NCBI RefSeq assembly: GCF_024498135.1
Contig: NZ_JANHOH010000008.1
Location: 157,622 to 221,621 of the forward strand
Length of the DNA: 64,000 nucleotides
Direction: 5' to 3'
DNA from: Mucilaginibacter aquariorum
GTDB taxonomy: Bacteria > Bacteroidota > Bacteroidia > Sphingobacteriales > Sphingobacteriaceae
Shown here: one piece after another, positions 1 through 10,800 of the stretch
Position numbering within the stretch: the stretch's first letter is position 1
Layout: every line of letters begins with the position of its first letter
The notes under the pieces: generated by a model
Told to the model about the DNA's origin: nothing
What the model saw: the letters and a program-made list of their open reading frames with translations, nothing else
The model's database searches: none
Program-made: the position numbers and the translations under genes

Positions 1-849
1 ACCAACGCGGTTAATACCGACCCGATATTAAACCAGCCCGCCCCGGCAGATGATCGTTGGGTATTTACGGAGGATAACCCGTCGCGCAGTTTGCAAACGG
101 CTGCTGCTTTAGCTGCCGCCAGCCGCGTAATGAAGGGCTATAACGATACCCTTTCGGCACAGTGTCTGCAAATTGCTAAACAGGTATGGCAAAATAATAA
201 GGATTTTAAACCCATGCAGAAGGTGGCCTTAGCTACAGAGTTATTTATCACCACGAAAGATAAGGAATATGCAGATTTTTTAGTTGCCAATACAGCAGGA
301 ATTGCAGCAGGCATTGAATACAATGGCTGGCTGGTTAGCCGTACAATGGGTTTAATAGATAATAAAGAATACAAGGATAAAATTACCGATGCGGTTAAAA
401 AGCTTTACGTGAAAATACAACAGCAAGGCAGTAAAACACCTTATGGCGTACCCTACGAGCCAAGTATTTGGGGCGCCGGTTGGGGGATACAAAATTTTGG
501 TTACAGGCAGTACTTTTTATATGCCAACTTCCCCGATATTTTTACTGATGATTATATGCTCCATGCCATCAATTTTGTGTTGGGCTGTCATCCGGGGTCT
601 AATACATCATCCTTTGCATCGGGTGTTGGTGCCAGATCAATGACCACGGCTTACGGCTTTAACCGGGCCGATCTGTCATACATTCCCGGTGGTATCACAT
701 CCGGTACAGCTTTGATCCGGCCAGATTTTCCGGAACTTCTAAACTGGCCATACTTGTGGCAACAGGGCGAATACGTGCTGGGGGGCGGTACATCAGATTA
801 CCTTTTCCTGGTAATGGCGGCCGACCATGTGTTAAATAAAAAGAACTAA
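1..849 (+). CDS. Glycoside hydrolase family 9 enzyme, C-terminal part (5' end outside window)
   Basis: The reading frame is open from the first base, so the true start lies upstream; only about 282 residues are visible. GH9 enzymes are inverting endo-beta-1,4-glucanases with an (alpha/alpha)6 barrel. The visible part has the GH9-like segment GCHPGSNTSSFASGVGARS followed by a Pro/Gly-rich stretch, matching the substrate-binding loop that in classical members reads GCNP. It ends with an aromatic/Glu segment (WQQGEYVLGGGTSDYLF) where the catalytic acid Glu normally sits. The Asp residues of the nucleophile site would be in the missing N-terminal part. The GH26 gene follows after 18 bp, so the two are probably co-transcribed. 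Family call by motif reading; other (alpha/alpha)6 glycosidases are possible. Confidence 0.75.
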   Translation, partial: TNAVNTDPILNQPAPADDRWVFTEDNPSRSLQTAAALAAASRVMKGYNDTLSAQCLQIAKQVWQNNKDFKPMQKVALATELFITTKDKEYADFLVANTAGIAAGIEYNGWLVSRTMGLIDNKEYKDKITDAVKKLYVKIQQQGSKTPYGVPYEPSIWGAGWGIQNFGYRQYFLYANFPDIFTDDYMLHAINFVLGCHPGSNTSSFASGVGARSMTTAYGFNRADLSYIPGGITSGTALIRPDFPELLNWPYLWQQGEYVLGGGTSDYLFLVMAADHVLNKKN

Positions 850-867
850 CCAGATAAACATAAACTT

Positions 868-1860
868 ATGAGACTTTATATCCTATTGGTTTTTATGCTG
901 TTTAGCATTTGCGGCTATTCACAGCAACAGTTTGCCCCTGTAAATCCAAATACATCGGCAGAAGCAAGTCAGCTACTGTCCTACATCTACAGTATCAAAG
1001 GCAAACAGATCATTTCGGGTCAGCATAGTTATCCTTATCAACCTAACAGGCATATAGATAGCGTGAAAGCTATCACCGGTAAAGAGCCGGCGCTTTGGGG
1101 GAATGATTTTATCTGGAGCGGCACGCAGGATAAAGGACAAGACATTGTAAATGAAGCGATAAAAAAATATAAAGAGGGTAGTATTATTTGCCTGATGTGG
1201 CACCAGGGAAGACCGATTGACAACCCGCCCTATGGTTGGAAAGAGAGCGTACAGGCAAAACTAACCGATGAGCAATGGAACGAATTGGTAACGCCAAACA
1301 CCGAACTAAATAAAAGGTGGCTTAAACAGATCGATCAGGTAGCTGTGTGGTTAAAGCAATTGCAGGATGCAAAAGTGCCCGTGTTGTGGCGGCCATATCA
1401 TGAAATGAACGGCGTTTGGTTTTGGTGGGGAAATAAAAGGGGCAAAAATGGTTTATCAAAATTATGGAGGATGATGTATGATCGTTATACCAATTACCAT
1501 AAACTAAATAACTTGATATGGGTTTGGGGAGCCAACGGTCCGCGGGATTTGCCAGAGGACGAAGCTTTCGCCTATAAATATTTTTACCCGGGCGCTAACT
1601 ATGTTGATATTTTAGGTACCGATATATATAATGCCGATTACGAACAGAAAGACTATAACGAGTTATTGGCTTTAGCCAAAGGTAAACCCATTGCATTGAC
1701 CGAAGTTGGAGAATTACCTAAGCCGGTTATCTTAAAATATCAGCCGGAATGGGTGTGGTTTATGGTTTGGGGCGATTGGCTGTGGACGCATAACCCGCGT
1801 AGTTTGGTGAAAGAAATATATGCACGGCCCGAAACCATCAACCTTGGCGATAAAAAGTAA
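868..1860 (+). CDS. Glycoside hydrolase family 26, beta-mannanase type
   Basis: 330 residues with an N-terminal signal peptide (about residues 1-18), so exported. GH26 is a retaining (beta/alpha)8 family, mostly endo-beta-1,4-mannanases. The acid/base motif RPYHEMNG is present with Glu179, and the nucleophile lies in LTEVGE at Glu279; the 100-residue spacing fits the family. Other family features are the WHQGRP segment near residue 111 and aromatic clusters (VWFWWGNK, WFMVWGDW) lining the glycan cleft. There is no carbohydrate-binding module, so it is a minimal catalytic domain. It sits 18 bp after the GH9 gene and before the sugar transporter. Mannan or glucomannan is the likely substrate, but some GH26 enzymes act on mixed-linkage glucan or xylan, which would also fit GH9 and GH31 neighbours. 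Confidence 0.88.
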   Translation: MRLYILLVFMLFSICGYSQQQFAPVNPNTSAEASQLLSYIYSIKGKQIISGQHSYPYQPNRHIDSVKAITGKEPALWGNDFIWSGTQDKGQDIVNEAIKKYKEGSIICLMWHQGRPIDNPPYGWKESVQAKLTDEQWNELVTPNTELNKRWLKQIDQVAVWLKQLQDAKVPVLWRPYHEMNGVWFWWGNKRGKNGLSKLWRMMYDRYTNYHKLNNLIWVWGANGPRDLPEDEAFAYKYFYPGANYVDILGTDIYNADYEQKDYNELLALAKGKPIALTEVGELPKPVILKYQPEWVWFMVWGDWLWTHNPRSLVKEIYARPETINLGDKK

Positions 1861-1990
1861 TTGTGGCTGATGAGTATTTATTAATGAACTTATTGACAAT
1901 TAATATATTGCCAAATATTATTAGTTTTAGAAAACCAATTTAGGTAGCCTGCTGCCTTGCTAAATTATAAACCCTTTAACCTGATTAATT

Positions 1991-3244
1991 ATGATCACTA
2001 TTGAACGTAACAAACTTTTTTGGGCAAGCTGCCTGGCTTTGATGGTAACCGCACTATCATTTGGCATTAGGGCCGGTATAATGAATAAGTTAGGCACCAA
2101 CTTTAATTTAACAACCGAACAGTTGGGCGTTATTACAGCGGCTGCGTTTTGGGGATTCCCGCTGGCTATTATTGTTGGCGGTTTTATAGTGGATATTATC
2201 GGCATGAAAAAACTGCTTGTAATGGCATTTGTATTTCATTTGGCCGGTATATGCCTAACCGTTTTTGCCACAGGTTACTGGACGTTGTTTATCTCCACTT
2301 TGCTTATAGGTATCGCAAATGGCACCGTCGAGGCGGCATGTAACCCCTTGGTAGCATCTTTATTTACTGATAATAAAACCACCAAACTAAACCATTTCCA
2401 CCTGTGGTTTCCTGGCGGGATAGTAATTGGAACTTTGCTGGTGCTGGCATTAAATTATATTAATATTGGATGGCAGGTACAAGTTGCGGTAATGATAATA
2501 CCCACACTTATCTATGGTTACTTATTTTACATTTTAGATTTCCCGGTTACCGAACGTGTTGCATCCGGTTATTCAGCCGGCGATATGTATAAGGCAACAT
2601 TATCTCCTTTATTTGTTTTTATGTTCATCTGTATGTTTGGTACAGCGGTTACCGAGCTGTTTACCGGGCAATGGATAGATGTGCTTTTAAAGAATGTAAC
2701 CACTAACCCCATATTAATTTTAACACTCACAACCGGCGTTATGGTAATTGGGCGGGGTTTTGCAGGCCCTATAGTTCACCGATTTTCCCCACAGGGAGTT
2801 TTGTTGATGTCGGCAGTAGTTGCTGCAATAGGGTTATACTTGTTAAGTACTTTAACCGGTAATTCCATATTTTTTGCAGCGTTGGTTTTTGGGGTGGGGG
2901 TATGTTATTTTTGGCCTACCATGATAGGTTTTGTTGCAGAATACATACCCAAATCTGGCGCGCTTGGGTTAAATCTTATAGGTGGCGCGGGTATGTTTGC
3001 CGTTTCGGTTTACAGTATTTTTATGGGTAAACATTACGATGAATTAGTGTTAAAATATTTACCTGCCGGTAACCAGGCATCAGATGAAGCGCTTAACAGT
3101 GCCAAAAGTTTGGCCGGGCCGGAAGTACTGCGGCTAACTTTAATTATACCAATTGTCTTAATCGTAGCCTTTACCGGGCTTAATATATACATCCGCTCAA
3201 AAAAAAGAAAACAAGCGCCTAATGTTAATATGGGGACTGTGTAA
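1991..3244 (+). CDS. MFS sugar transporter
   Basis: 417 residues, almost entirely hydrophobic, with about twelve predicted membrane segments and a short basic C-terminal tail (RSKKRKQ). It is a major facilitator protein of the inner membrane; the loop between helices 2 and 3 reads GGFIVDIIGMKK, a variant of the MFS G-x-x-x-D-x-x-G-R/K-K motif. Its place after two endo-glycanases and before an HTCS regulator suggests it imports short oligosaccharides or a disaccharide released in the periplasm. MFS permeases hold this position in known Bacteroides mannan loci. Substrate not determinable from sequence. The 131 bp before the start allow a separate promoter; a hairpin follows the gene. Confidence 0.85.
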   Translation: MITIERNKLFWASCLALMVTALSFGIRAGIMNKLGTNFNLTTEQLGVITAAAFWGFPLAIIVGGFIVDIIGMKKLLVMAFVFHLAGICLTVFATGYWTLFISTLLIGIANGTVEAACNPLVASLFTDNKTTKLNHFHLWFPGGIVIGTLLVLALNYINIGWQVQVAVMIIPTLIYGYLFYILDFPVTERVASGYSAGDMYKATLSPLFVFMFICMFGTAVTELFTGQWIDVLLKNVTTNPILILTLTTGVMVIGRGFAGPIVHRFSPQGVLLMSAVVAAIGLYLLSTLTGNSIFFAALVFGVGVCYFWPTMIGFVAEYIPKSGALGLNLIGGAGMFAVSVYSIFMGKHYDELVLKYLPAGNQASDEALNSAKSLAGPEVLRLTLIIPIVLIVAFTGLNIYIRSKKRKQAPNVNMGTV

Positions 3245-3283
3245 ATAGCTTTATTACAGTTTATTAATCGTTGTTGATGGTTT

Positions 3284-3326
3284 AAAAAGATAGCGCTCTC
3301 TGCAAAGAGGCGCTATCTTTATTTTT
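3284..3326 (+). terminator. Rho-independent terminator after the MFS gene
   Basis: Perfect 11-bp stem AAAGATAGCGC / GCGCTATCTTT (3286-3296 and 3310-3320) with a loop containing a further small CTC/GAG helix, followed by a weak T-rich run. It separates the GH9-GH26-MFS transcript from the HTCS gene. Confidence 0.75.
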
Positions 3327-3368
3327 AGTTATTTAGTGTAGTAATTACATTTATTATTACCTTTAGTT

Positions 3369-3399
3369 AACAGTCGATAGCTCCCTATAGTTGACTGTT
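3369..3399. repeat. Short imperfect palindrome upstream of the HTCS gene
   Basis: Arms AACAGTC...ATAG and CTAT...GACTGTT around a central CTCC. The GATAG/CTAT theme is shared with the palindromic element at 41758-41830, so this may be a degenerate copy of a dispersed intergenic repeat. It ends 14 bp before the HTCS start codon and could also act as an operator or fold in the leader. Confidence 0.5.
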
Positions 3400-3413
3400 G
3401 ACCAATTATAACT

Positions 3414-6400
3414 ATGCGTATAAAAATATATATATTATGTATATGGGCTTTTGCCATGCCTGCATATTTGCATGCGCAAAACAATAGTTATCAATTTTCT
3501 CATTTAGATATCACCAACGGCCTTTCTGATAACCAGGTTAACTGTATTTATAAGGATGAAAAAGGTTTTATGTGGTTTGGTACCACATCGGGCTTAAACC
3601 GGTACGATGGTAATAAGTTTAAAGTATTTAAACGCGATGTTAAAGACCCCAATTCACTTGCCGAGAACCACGTTATGCGTATTGCCGAAGGGCCGGGCAA
3701 AAAGTTATGGATCTTTACCCACAGTGATATTAGTATATATGACCCAACGGTAGAACGGTTTTCAAACAATATCGCTGCGGAGCTGTCGCATTATAAAATA
3801 CCCGCCAACCCCATTACCCGTATTGAGAAGGATAAGCAGGGCGAATTTTGGTTTGCAACAAATAAAAAAGGCCTTTACCGCTATAGCCCTCAAACAGGCG
3901 GAACGGTTTTTTATAATGATTCGGGAAAATCGCCCGCAGTGCTGCATTCAAACCATGTAATAGATATGGTGGCTTCGCAGCCCAATTGTTTATGGCTTAT
4001 TTACAATGATGGCATTATAGAGCAATTAGATACCAAGGCTAATAAAGTTTTGAAAAGGTATGATGGACTGGCTAAAGCCCTTGATACCAAACCCCGAAAT
4101 TTTATCATGATAATGGATAACAAACAAAACCTGTGGGTATGTTCTGATGCCGGAACAATCGGAGTTTATTGTTATAAAACGTTAGATAATAAGCTTGTTC
4201 ATTACAGCAAGGATACTCCTGAGGGCAGGCTCAATTCAAATGTGATAACCAGTATTATCCAAACAGATGATGACAAAATTTGGGTTGGATCAGATCATGG
4301 CGGCATTAATGTTATCGACCCTGTCACTAACAAGGTGTATTATATATTAAATAGAGCTGACGATGCCAAATCGTTAAGCGGTAACAGCATTTACCTTTAC
4401 AAAGATAATACCGGAATTATTTGGGCGGGTACATTTAAGCAGGGGCTAAATTATTATCATCGGGGTATAATGCAGTTCCCACTTTATAAGCACCTTACCA
4501 CCGATCCTAAAAGTTTGCCTTTTGAGGATATAAACAGCTTTGAAGAAGATGATAAGCAAAACTTATGGATAGGTACAAACGGTAACGGCCTTATTTATTT
4601 TAACAGGGCTACGAACGCCTATACCCAGTTTAAACATGATCCATCAAACCCCAACAGCATTACCAGTGATATAATTGTAAGATTATATATCGACAAGAAA
4701 AAACGACTTTGGATAGGTACCTATTTTGGTGGCTTAGATTGCTACGATGGCAAAACATTTACACACTATCGTCACAACAAGAAAGATCCGGGCAGTTTGA
4801 CGGATGACCGTGTATATACCATCATGGAGGATGCCGCGGGCGAACTTTGGGTAGGCACATTTGCGGGCGGGTTTAACGTTTTCGATCCAAAAACAAATTC
4901 TTTCCGGCACCCTAAATATCCCGGTAATTCTGATTATACCTCTGTTATTTACGAGGACAGGCAGCAGAATAAGTGGGTAGGTAGAGACCGGGGAATAGAT
5001 GTTATCCTAAAAGGATCAAATAAGGTGAAGCATTACTTATCAATACCTAAAAATGTTAACAGCCTTGTAGGTAACGATGTAAATACTATTACCCAGGATA
5101 GAAAGGGGCTAATATGGATAGGTACAAAAGATGGTTTAAGCATATTAAATACCAAAACAAATAGCTTCTTAAATATTGAAGAAGGGGTGAATTTGCCCGC
5201 AAATAATGTATCAAACATTATTGAGGATAATGCCGGCCGGATGTGGGTAAGTACCACTAACGGGCTTGCAAGTATAATGCTTACCGAAGCCGGAGGTAAG
5301 TACAAAGTGGATATAAATAATTATAATGAATTGGACGGGTTGCAGGGCAGGGCATTCAATTTATATGCCGCCAAACGGCTAAAAAGTGGCGAATTAGTGT
5401 TCGGTGGTATACATGGCTTTAATTTGTTCGACCCCATTGTATTAAACACATTTAAGCCTAAGCCCAGCCTTGTGTTTACCGATCTTAACTTATTTAACAA
5501 AAGCGTTGCAGTGGGCGATACCCTAAATGGCAAGGTAATTTTGACTAAAGCTCTTTCAGAAACTAAAGAAATTACCCTACAACACAACCAAAATGTCTTT
5601 GATATCGAGTTTGCTGCTTTCGACTATTTTAACCCCAATAAAATAAAATTTGAGTATAAACTTGAAGGATTTGATAAAGGCTGGATCACTGCAACAGGCA
5701 ATAATCGTAAGGCTACTTATACCAACCTTGATGGTGGCGATTACACTTTTAAGGTACGCGCCCAGGGAACCAATAATGAAGGTGAAATTTCACTGAATAT
5801 TAAAGTGCTGCCCCCATTTTTCAAGTCAACCTTTGCCTATATCAGTTATTTTGTATTGCTGCTTAGCGGGTTGTTCTATATACGCCACCGCGGTATCCAA
5901 AAGCTAAAACGCCAGTTTGAAAGCGCGCAGGCAAGCATTGAAGCCGAACGCAAAATAGCACAGGAGCGCGAGGAAGCGCGTAGGATGCACCAGCTCGACC
6001 TGATGAAGATAAAGTTCTTTACCAATGTAAGCCACGAGTTTCGTACACCGCTATCACTTATTTTATCGCCTATTGATAGTCTTATTAAAACCGTTGATAA
6101 GGCCGATCAGCAAAGCCAGCTTGCCACTATTAAAAGAAATGGCAAAAGGCTTTTAAACCTGGTAAACCAACTGCTCGATTTTAGAAAGATGGAGTATAAT
6201 GAGTTAAAACTTAGTTTAAAGCAAGGTGATATAGTAAAGTTTATAAAAGAAGTTTCAGCATCGTTTATGGATGTTGCTCATCAAAAAAAGATCGAATTTT
6301 TGATAGAAAGCGAGGTGTATTCTTATGTTACTAATTTCGATCATGATAAAATAGAGCGGATATTATTTAACCTGCTTTCTAATGCATTCAAATTTACCCC

Positions 6401-7586
6401 CTCAGGCGGGCAAATAAGTGTGATGTTAAATTTATATCGTTGCGGTATAAATGAGGAAAAAAATAATCTCGAGATAAAGGTAATTGATACCGGTATTGGC
6501 ATCGCGACAGAAAATCAGGGCAAAATATTTGACCGGTTTTTTCAGGATGATATGCCCGAAAGTCTTTTAAACCAGGGAAGCGGGATAGGCCTGTCTATAA
6601 CCAAGGAGTTTGTTAAAATGCAGGGCGGTTCAATTGAACTGGAGAGTGAACTTAATTATGGAAGCTGTTTTACGGTAATATTACCGGTTGAGCAGCAGTG
6701 CGAGAAAAAAGAACTTGAGGTGATTGCAGAAACGGGCGCTGAGGCCCTTGTGCCTGCTACATCTAAAATGAACCCGGGCCTGGCAGGTGCAGGTAAAAAG
6801 GCTACTATTTTATTGATAGAAGATAATGATGACCTGCGGTTTTATTTGAAGGATAATTTAAAAAACAGTTTTCACATCATTGAGGCTGTTAATGGTAAGG
6901 ATGGATGGCAAAAAGCGCTCTCGATGCATCCAAAACTTATAGTTAGCGATATAAGCATGCCCGAAATGAATGGGATAGAGCTGTGTAAAAAGATAAAATC
7001 GGATGCACGTACGGCCCAGATCCCGGTGATATTGTTAACCGCGCTTACTACCGAGGAAGACCAACTGGCCGGATTAGAAAGCGGAGCGAACGATTACATA
7101 TTAAAACCGTTTAACTTCGAGATCCTGCTTTCTAAGATCCATAACTCCTTACAAATGCACCAAACCCTTAAAACTACTTATCAAAAGCAGATTGAGGTAA
7201 AGGCAGAGGATATTCATATTGTATCTGAGGATGAAAAGTTTTTAAAGAATGCATTTGAGTACATAGAACTTAATATAACCAAAATTAATTTCTCTGTTGA
7301 GGAACTAAGCAAACAACTTAACCTGAGCAGAGTATCGTTATACAAAAAACTACTCACACTTACAGGCAAAACCCCGGTAGATTGCATCCGAACAGTAAGA
7401 TTAAAAAGAGCGGTGCAGTTGTTAGAAAAGAGCCAGTTAAGCATTGCCAATGTTGCTTACGAAGTTGGCTTTAATAACCCCACCTATTTTTCAAAAGTTT
7501 TTAAGGAAGAGTACGGTATACTGCCTTCTGAATATGTAAACCAACATCGCAAAAATAAAAAGGAGCCGTTAGAAACCATCCTTTAA
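3414..7586 (+). CDS. Hybrid two-component system sensor/response regulator (HTCS)
   Basis: 1390 residues combining receptor, kinase and transcription factor, the usual regulator of Bacteroidota polysaccharide loci. An N-terminal signal peptide leads into a periplasmic sensor of many propeller repeats (recurring LWIGT, IWAGT, LWVGTFAGG strands, about residues 30-720) and a Y_Y_Y domain (about 730-800). A membrane helix follows at about 804-824. The cytoplasmic part has HisKA with the H-box FFTNVSHEFRTPL (His874), a HATPase domain (N-box NLLSNAFKFTP, G-boxes DTGIGI and GSGIGLS), a receiver domain with phospho-Asp1179 (IVSDISMPEMNG) and Lys in ILKPF, and a C-terminal AraC-type helix-turn-helix (about 1285-1385). 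It very likely binds an oligosaccharide in the periplasm and activates susC/susD and the flanking hydrolase genes. No part is missing. Confidence 0.95.
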   Translation: MRIKIYILCIWAFAMPAYLHAQNNSYQFSHLDITNGLSDNQVNCIYKDEKGFMWFGTTSGLNRYDGNKFKVFKRDVKDPNSLAENHVMRIAEGPGKKLWIFTHSDISIYDPTVERFSNNIAAELSHYKIPANPITRIEKDKQGEFWFATNKKGLYRYSPQTGGTVFYNDSGKSPAVLHSNHVIDMVASQPNCLWLIYNDGIIEQLDTKANKVLKRYDGLAKALDTKPRNFIMIMDNKQNLWVCSDAGTIGVYCYKTLDNKLVHYSKDTPEGRLNSNVITSIIQTDDDKIWVGSDHGGINVIDPVTNKVYYILNRADDAKSLSGNSIYLYKDNTGIIWAGTFKQGLNYYHRGIMQFPLYKHLTTDPKSLPFEDINSFEEDDKQNLWIGTNGNGLIYFNRATNAYTQFKHDPSNPNSITSDIIVRLYIDKKKRLWIGTYFGGLDCYDGKTFTHYRHNKKDPGSLTDDRVYTIMEDAAGELWVGTFAGGFNVFDPKTNSFRHPKYPGNSDYTSVIYEDRQQNKWVGRDRGIDVILKGSNKVKHYLSIPKNVNSLVGNDVNTITQDRKGLIWIGTKDGLSILNTKTNSFLNIEEGVNLPANNVSNIIEDNAGRMWVSTTNGLASIMLTEAGGKYKVDINNYNELDGLQGRAFNLYAAKRLKSGELVFGGIHGFNLFDPIVLNTFKPKPSLVFTDLNLFNKSVAVGDTLNGKVILTKALSETKEITLQHNQNVFDIEFAAFDYFNPNKIKFEYKLEGFDKGWITATGNNRKATYTNLDGGDYTFKVRAQGTNNEGEISLNIKVLPPFFKSTFAYISYFVLLLSGLFYIRHRGIQKLKRQFESAQASIEAERKIAQEREEARRMHQLDLMKIKFFTNVSHEFRTPLSLILSPIDSLIKTVDKADQQSQLATIKRNGKRLLNLVNQLLDFRKMEYNELKLSLKQGDIVKFIKEVSASFMDVAHQKKIEFLIESEVYSYVTNFDHDKIERILFNLLSNAFKFTPSGGQISVMLNLYRCGINEEKNNLEIKVIDTGIGIATENQGKIFDRFFQDDMPESLLNQGSGIGLSITKEFVKMQGGSIELESELNYGSCFTVILPVEQQCEKKELEVIAETGAEALVPATSKMNPGLAGAGKKATILLIEDNDDLRFYLKDNLKNSFHIIEAVNGKDGWQKALSMHPKLIVSDISMPEMNGIELCKKIKSDARTAQIPVILLTALTTEEDQLAGLESGANDYILKPFNFEILLSKIHNSLQMHQTLKTTYQKQIEVKAEDIHIVSEDEKFLKNAFEYIELNITKINFSVEELSKQLNLSRVSLYKKLLTLTGKTPVDCIRTVRLKRAVQLLEKSQLSIANVAYEVGFNNPTYFSKVFKEEYGILPSEYVNQHRKNKKEPLETIL

Positions 7587-7735
7587 TTACTGCCAATTTA
7601 TCCAATTTGCACCTCACTACAGGGTGCCTCCATCACTGCAAATAAGCTGTCTCCTATCACCATAAAAAATTAATAGTTTTTAAAGATGTTTTTCATTCTA
7701 ATTATAATTATCTGAAAATAAGGCACTTATAACAG

Positions 7736-7799
7736 GTTAACATTTGTTACATAAACGTTAACATTTGTGGCATCCCTTCTAATTATACTCTTATATTTT
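7736..7799 (+). promoter_or_regulatory. Direct repeat and -7 box upstream of susC; candidate HTCS site
   Basis: The 12-bp sequence GTTAACATTTGT occurs twice without mismatch, at 7736-7747 and 7757-7768, a period of 21 bp or two helix turns. This is the usual geometry of AraC-family direct-repeat sites. A TATATTTT at 7792-7799 matches the Bacteroidota -7 consensus TAnnTTTG at seven of eight positions. No TTG -33 box is visible at the expected place just downstream of the second repeat, which fits an activator-dependent promoter. The predicted transcript would have a leader of about 70 nt. Confidence 0.65.
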
Positions 7800-7873
7800 T
7801 AGTTCGCATTAATCAGCAGATCCAAAACGGATAGATCTGATAGATAGCAAACCAATTAAAACTAATATAAAGT

Positions 7874-10800
7874 ATGATGAGAAAACTACAAATTAAACAT
7901 TTTGTGGCACTTATCGGATTAAGCTTATCGCTGTTGATAAGTATGTCCGGTTATGCCCAAAACCGACAGATCACCGGAACGGTTACATCCGCCGAAGGAG
8001 TTGTTCCGGGAGCTTCAGTTGCCGTAAAGGGGACTACCATAGGTGTTATGACCGATGCTAATGGAGCTTTCAGATTAGCAGTTCCGGAAAATGCAACCCT
8101 GGTTATAAGTATGATCGGATACAATACCCAGGAAATGGCCATAGGGGCAAGCAACTCTTATAATATAAAATTGACAGCCAATGTAAGCGCCCTAAATGAG
8201 GTTGTTGTAGTGGGTTACGGTACTTCCAGGCGTAAAGATCTTACAGGTTCTGTAAGCTCTGTTACCGCAGACCAGGTAGCAAAGGTACCTGTTACCGCAT
8301 TAGATCAGGCTTTACAAGGCCGTTCATCGGGCGTGCAGGTAACTAATAATGATGGTGCCCCGGGCAGCGGCGTTACGGTATTGATACGTGGCGTTGGTAG
8401 TTTGGGTAGTAACGATCCCTTGTATGTAGTTGATGGTTACCCAATAACCGGCGGCCTTAACAATATTAACCCCAACGATATTGCATCAATGGATATATTG
8501 AAGGATGCATCGGCCACTGCCATATATGGTGTGCGTGCATCAAACGGTGTTGTTATTATTACCACCAAAAAGGGAAGAAAAGATGGTGTTGAGGTATCTC
8601 TTGATGCTTACACATCTGTACAATCTGAACCAAAAAAATACAAGGTATTAAATGCTGAGCAGTGGGCCACACTTGCAAACCAAACCCCGGGGTTTGATCG
8701 TTTGCCTGAATGGGCCAATCCCTCAGCCCTGCAAAATGTAAACTGGCAGGACGAAGTTTATCGTACTGGCTTAAGGCAAAATTACAACTTAGCTGTCCGC
8801 GGTGGAAGCGAAAAAGTACAGGCAGCATTTTCTGCAGGCTACTTCGATCAAAAGGGTGTAGTGTTGGGTTCTTATTTTAAAAGAATTAACATGGGGTTGA
8901 ATCTTGATTACACAGCTACAAAATGGCTTAAATCATCATCAAGCGCCAAATACTCACGTCAAAACAGTAACAACCCATTTGGTACAGGTGCTTTGGCTAC
9001 CTTAAGCGAGCTAATACCAACTATAGGTGGTAACAAGCTTACCAATAAAGCTAAAGATGAAAACGGTAATTATGGTTTCTATGATCCGGTAAATACTTAT
9101 GTTAAAAGCTGGAATAATCCACTATACACTATCGAAACCCAGGATGCAAAAAATTTAACTAATTACTTTTTGGGCACTACCTCATTAGAGGCCACTTTGA
9201 TAGATGGATTAAAGATCAAAACAAATTTAGGGGTTAATACCACCGATTATTCGGGTTACTTTTTTACACCTTCGGATACCCGTTCTTTAGATCAATATGG
9301 TGTTGCAAGCCCTAACCTTCAAAACACTTACTCGCAAAGTGCAAACAACACATTCGAGTGGTTATGGGAGAACACTATATCTTACTCTAAAACTTTTGGC
9401 GACCATGCAATTGATTTTGTGGGCGGTGTTTCTCAACAGGAAAACACTTTCCGCCAGGTGGGTGGTAGTGGCAGAAATATGATTAGTGATGCCGTAAGGG
9501 ACTTAGGACAAGTTGAAAATCTGATTGCATTTGGCAACAAGCAAACGTTTACGCTTGCTTCGCAGTTTGGAAGATTAAACTACAAGTTTAAAGATAAATA
9601 CCTTCTTACAGCGACAGTAAGGCGCGATGGTTCATCAAAGTTTTATAAAGGCAATCAATATGGTGTGTTTCCTTCGGGTTCAATCGCCTGGAGAGCAAAG
9701 GAAGAATCATTTTTAAAAGAGGTTAACTTTCTTTCCGATTTAAAATTCAGGGCCAGTTATGGTGAAGTGGGTAACCAGGCCGGTATCAGGCCATTCCAAT
9801 ACCTTGCCAGGTATAGTTCTGGCGGGCCGGCCACATCAGGTACAAACGTAGGCTATCCGTTTGGCGATACTTACCAAAATGGTTTGGCTTATGTAAATCT
9901 TGATAATCAGGGTTTAACTTGGGAAACTTCAAGGCAAACAGACATTGGTTTAGACGCGGCATTTTTAAATGGCGACCTTACCTTAACGCTTGATTATTAC
10001 AGAAAAGATTCTAAAGACTTTTTGTTACAGATTCCAACAGCATCACAATCAGGTGTAACACAATCGGCCCAAAACGCGGGTAGTATCAGAAACCAGGGAT
10101 TCGAGATCTCTATAAACTACAGGCATGCTATAAACGACTTTAGATATGGCTTAGGTTTAAACCTTACTACGGTTAACAATGAACTGTTGAGCATTACTAA
10201 AAATACAAGATTTATAGGCAACCTTGTAAACTTAACTACCCCGGCAAATGGATGGCAGCAGTTTAGCCAAACTAATATTGGCCAGCCTGTAGGTGAATTT
10301 TACGGTTACAAAAGCGTAGGTATATTCCAATCGCAGCCCGAGATTAATGCACTGGATACAAAAGCACCTGATGGGCACTATCAGGGTAATGCAGCCCAAC
10401 CAACCCAGCCCGGCGATCGTAAATTTGCAGACATTAATGGTGATGGGCAGATCACTGCTGATGACCGTACAAGCTTAGGAAGCCCTATTCCTAAATTTTA
10501 TGGTGGTTTTAATCTTGATCTTGCTTACAAGGCATTTGATTTTAACGCGTTCTTTTACGGTAGCTATGGTAACAAAATATTTAATTACCAGGCGCGTAAC
10601 TTAGAGAGTTTCCAGGCACCGGGCTTTGTTGGTATACAAAACGTGAGTGTTGATTATTATCAAAACCACTGGTCTCCAACCAACCCGTCTAACCGCTATG
10701 CACGCGTTAATTATAATGATGATGTAAGCGCTAACAACGTAGCATCAAGTATATATGTTGAAAATGGCAGTTACCTGCGTTTACGTAACGTTACATTAGG

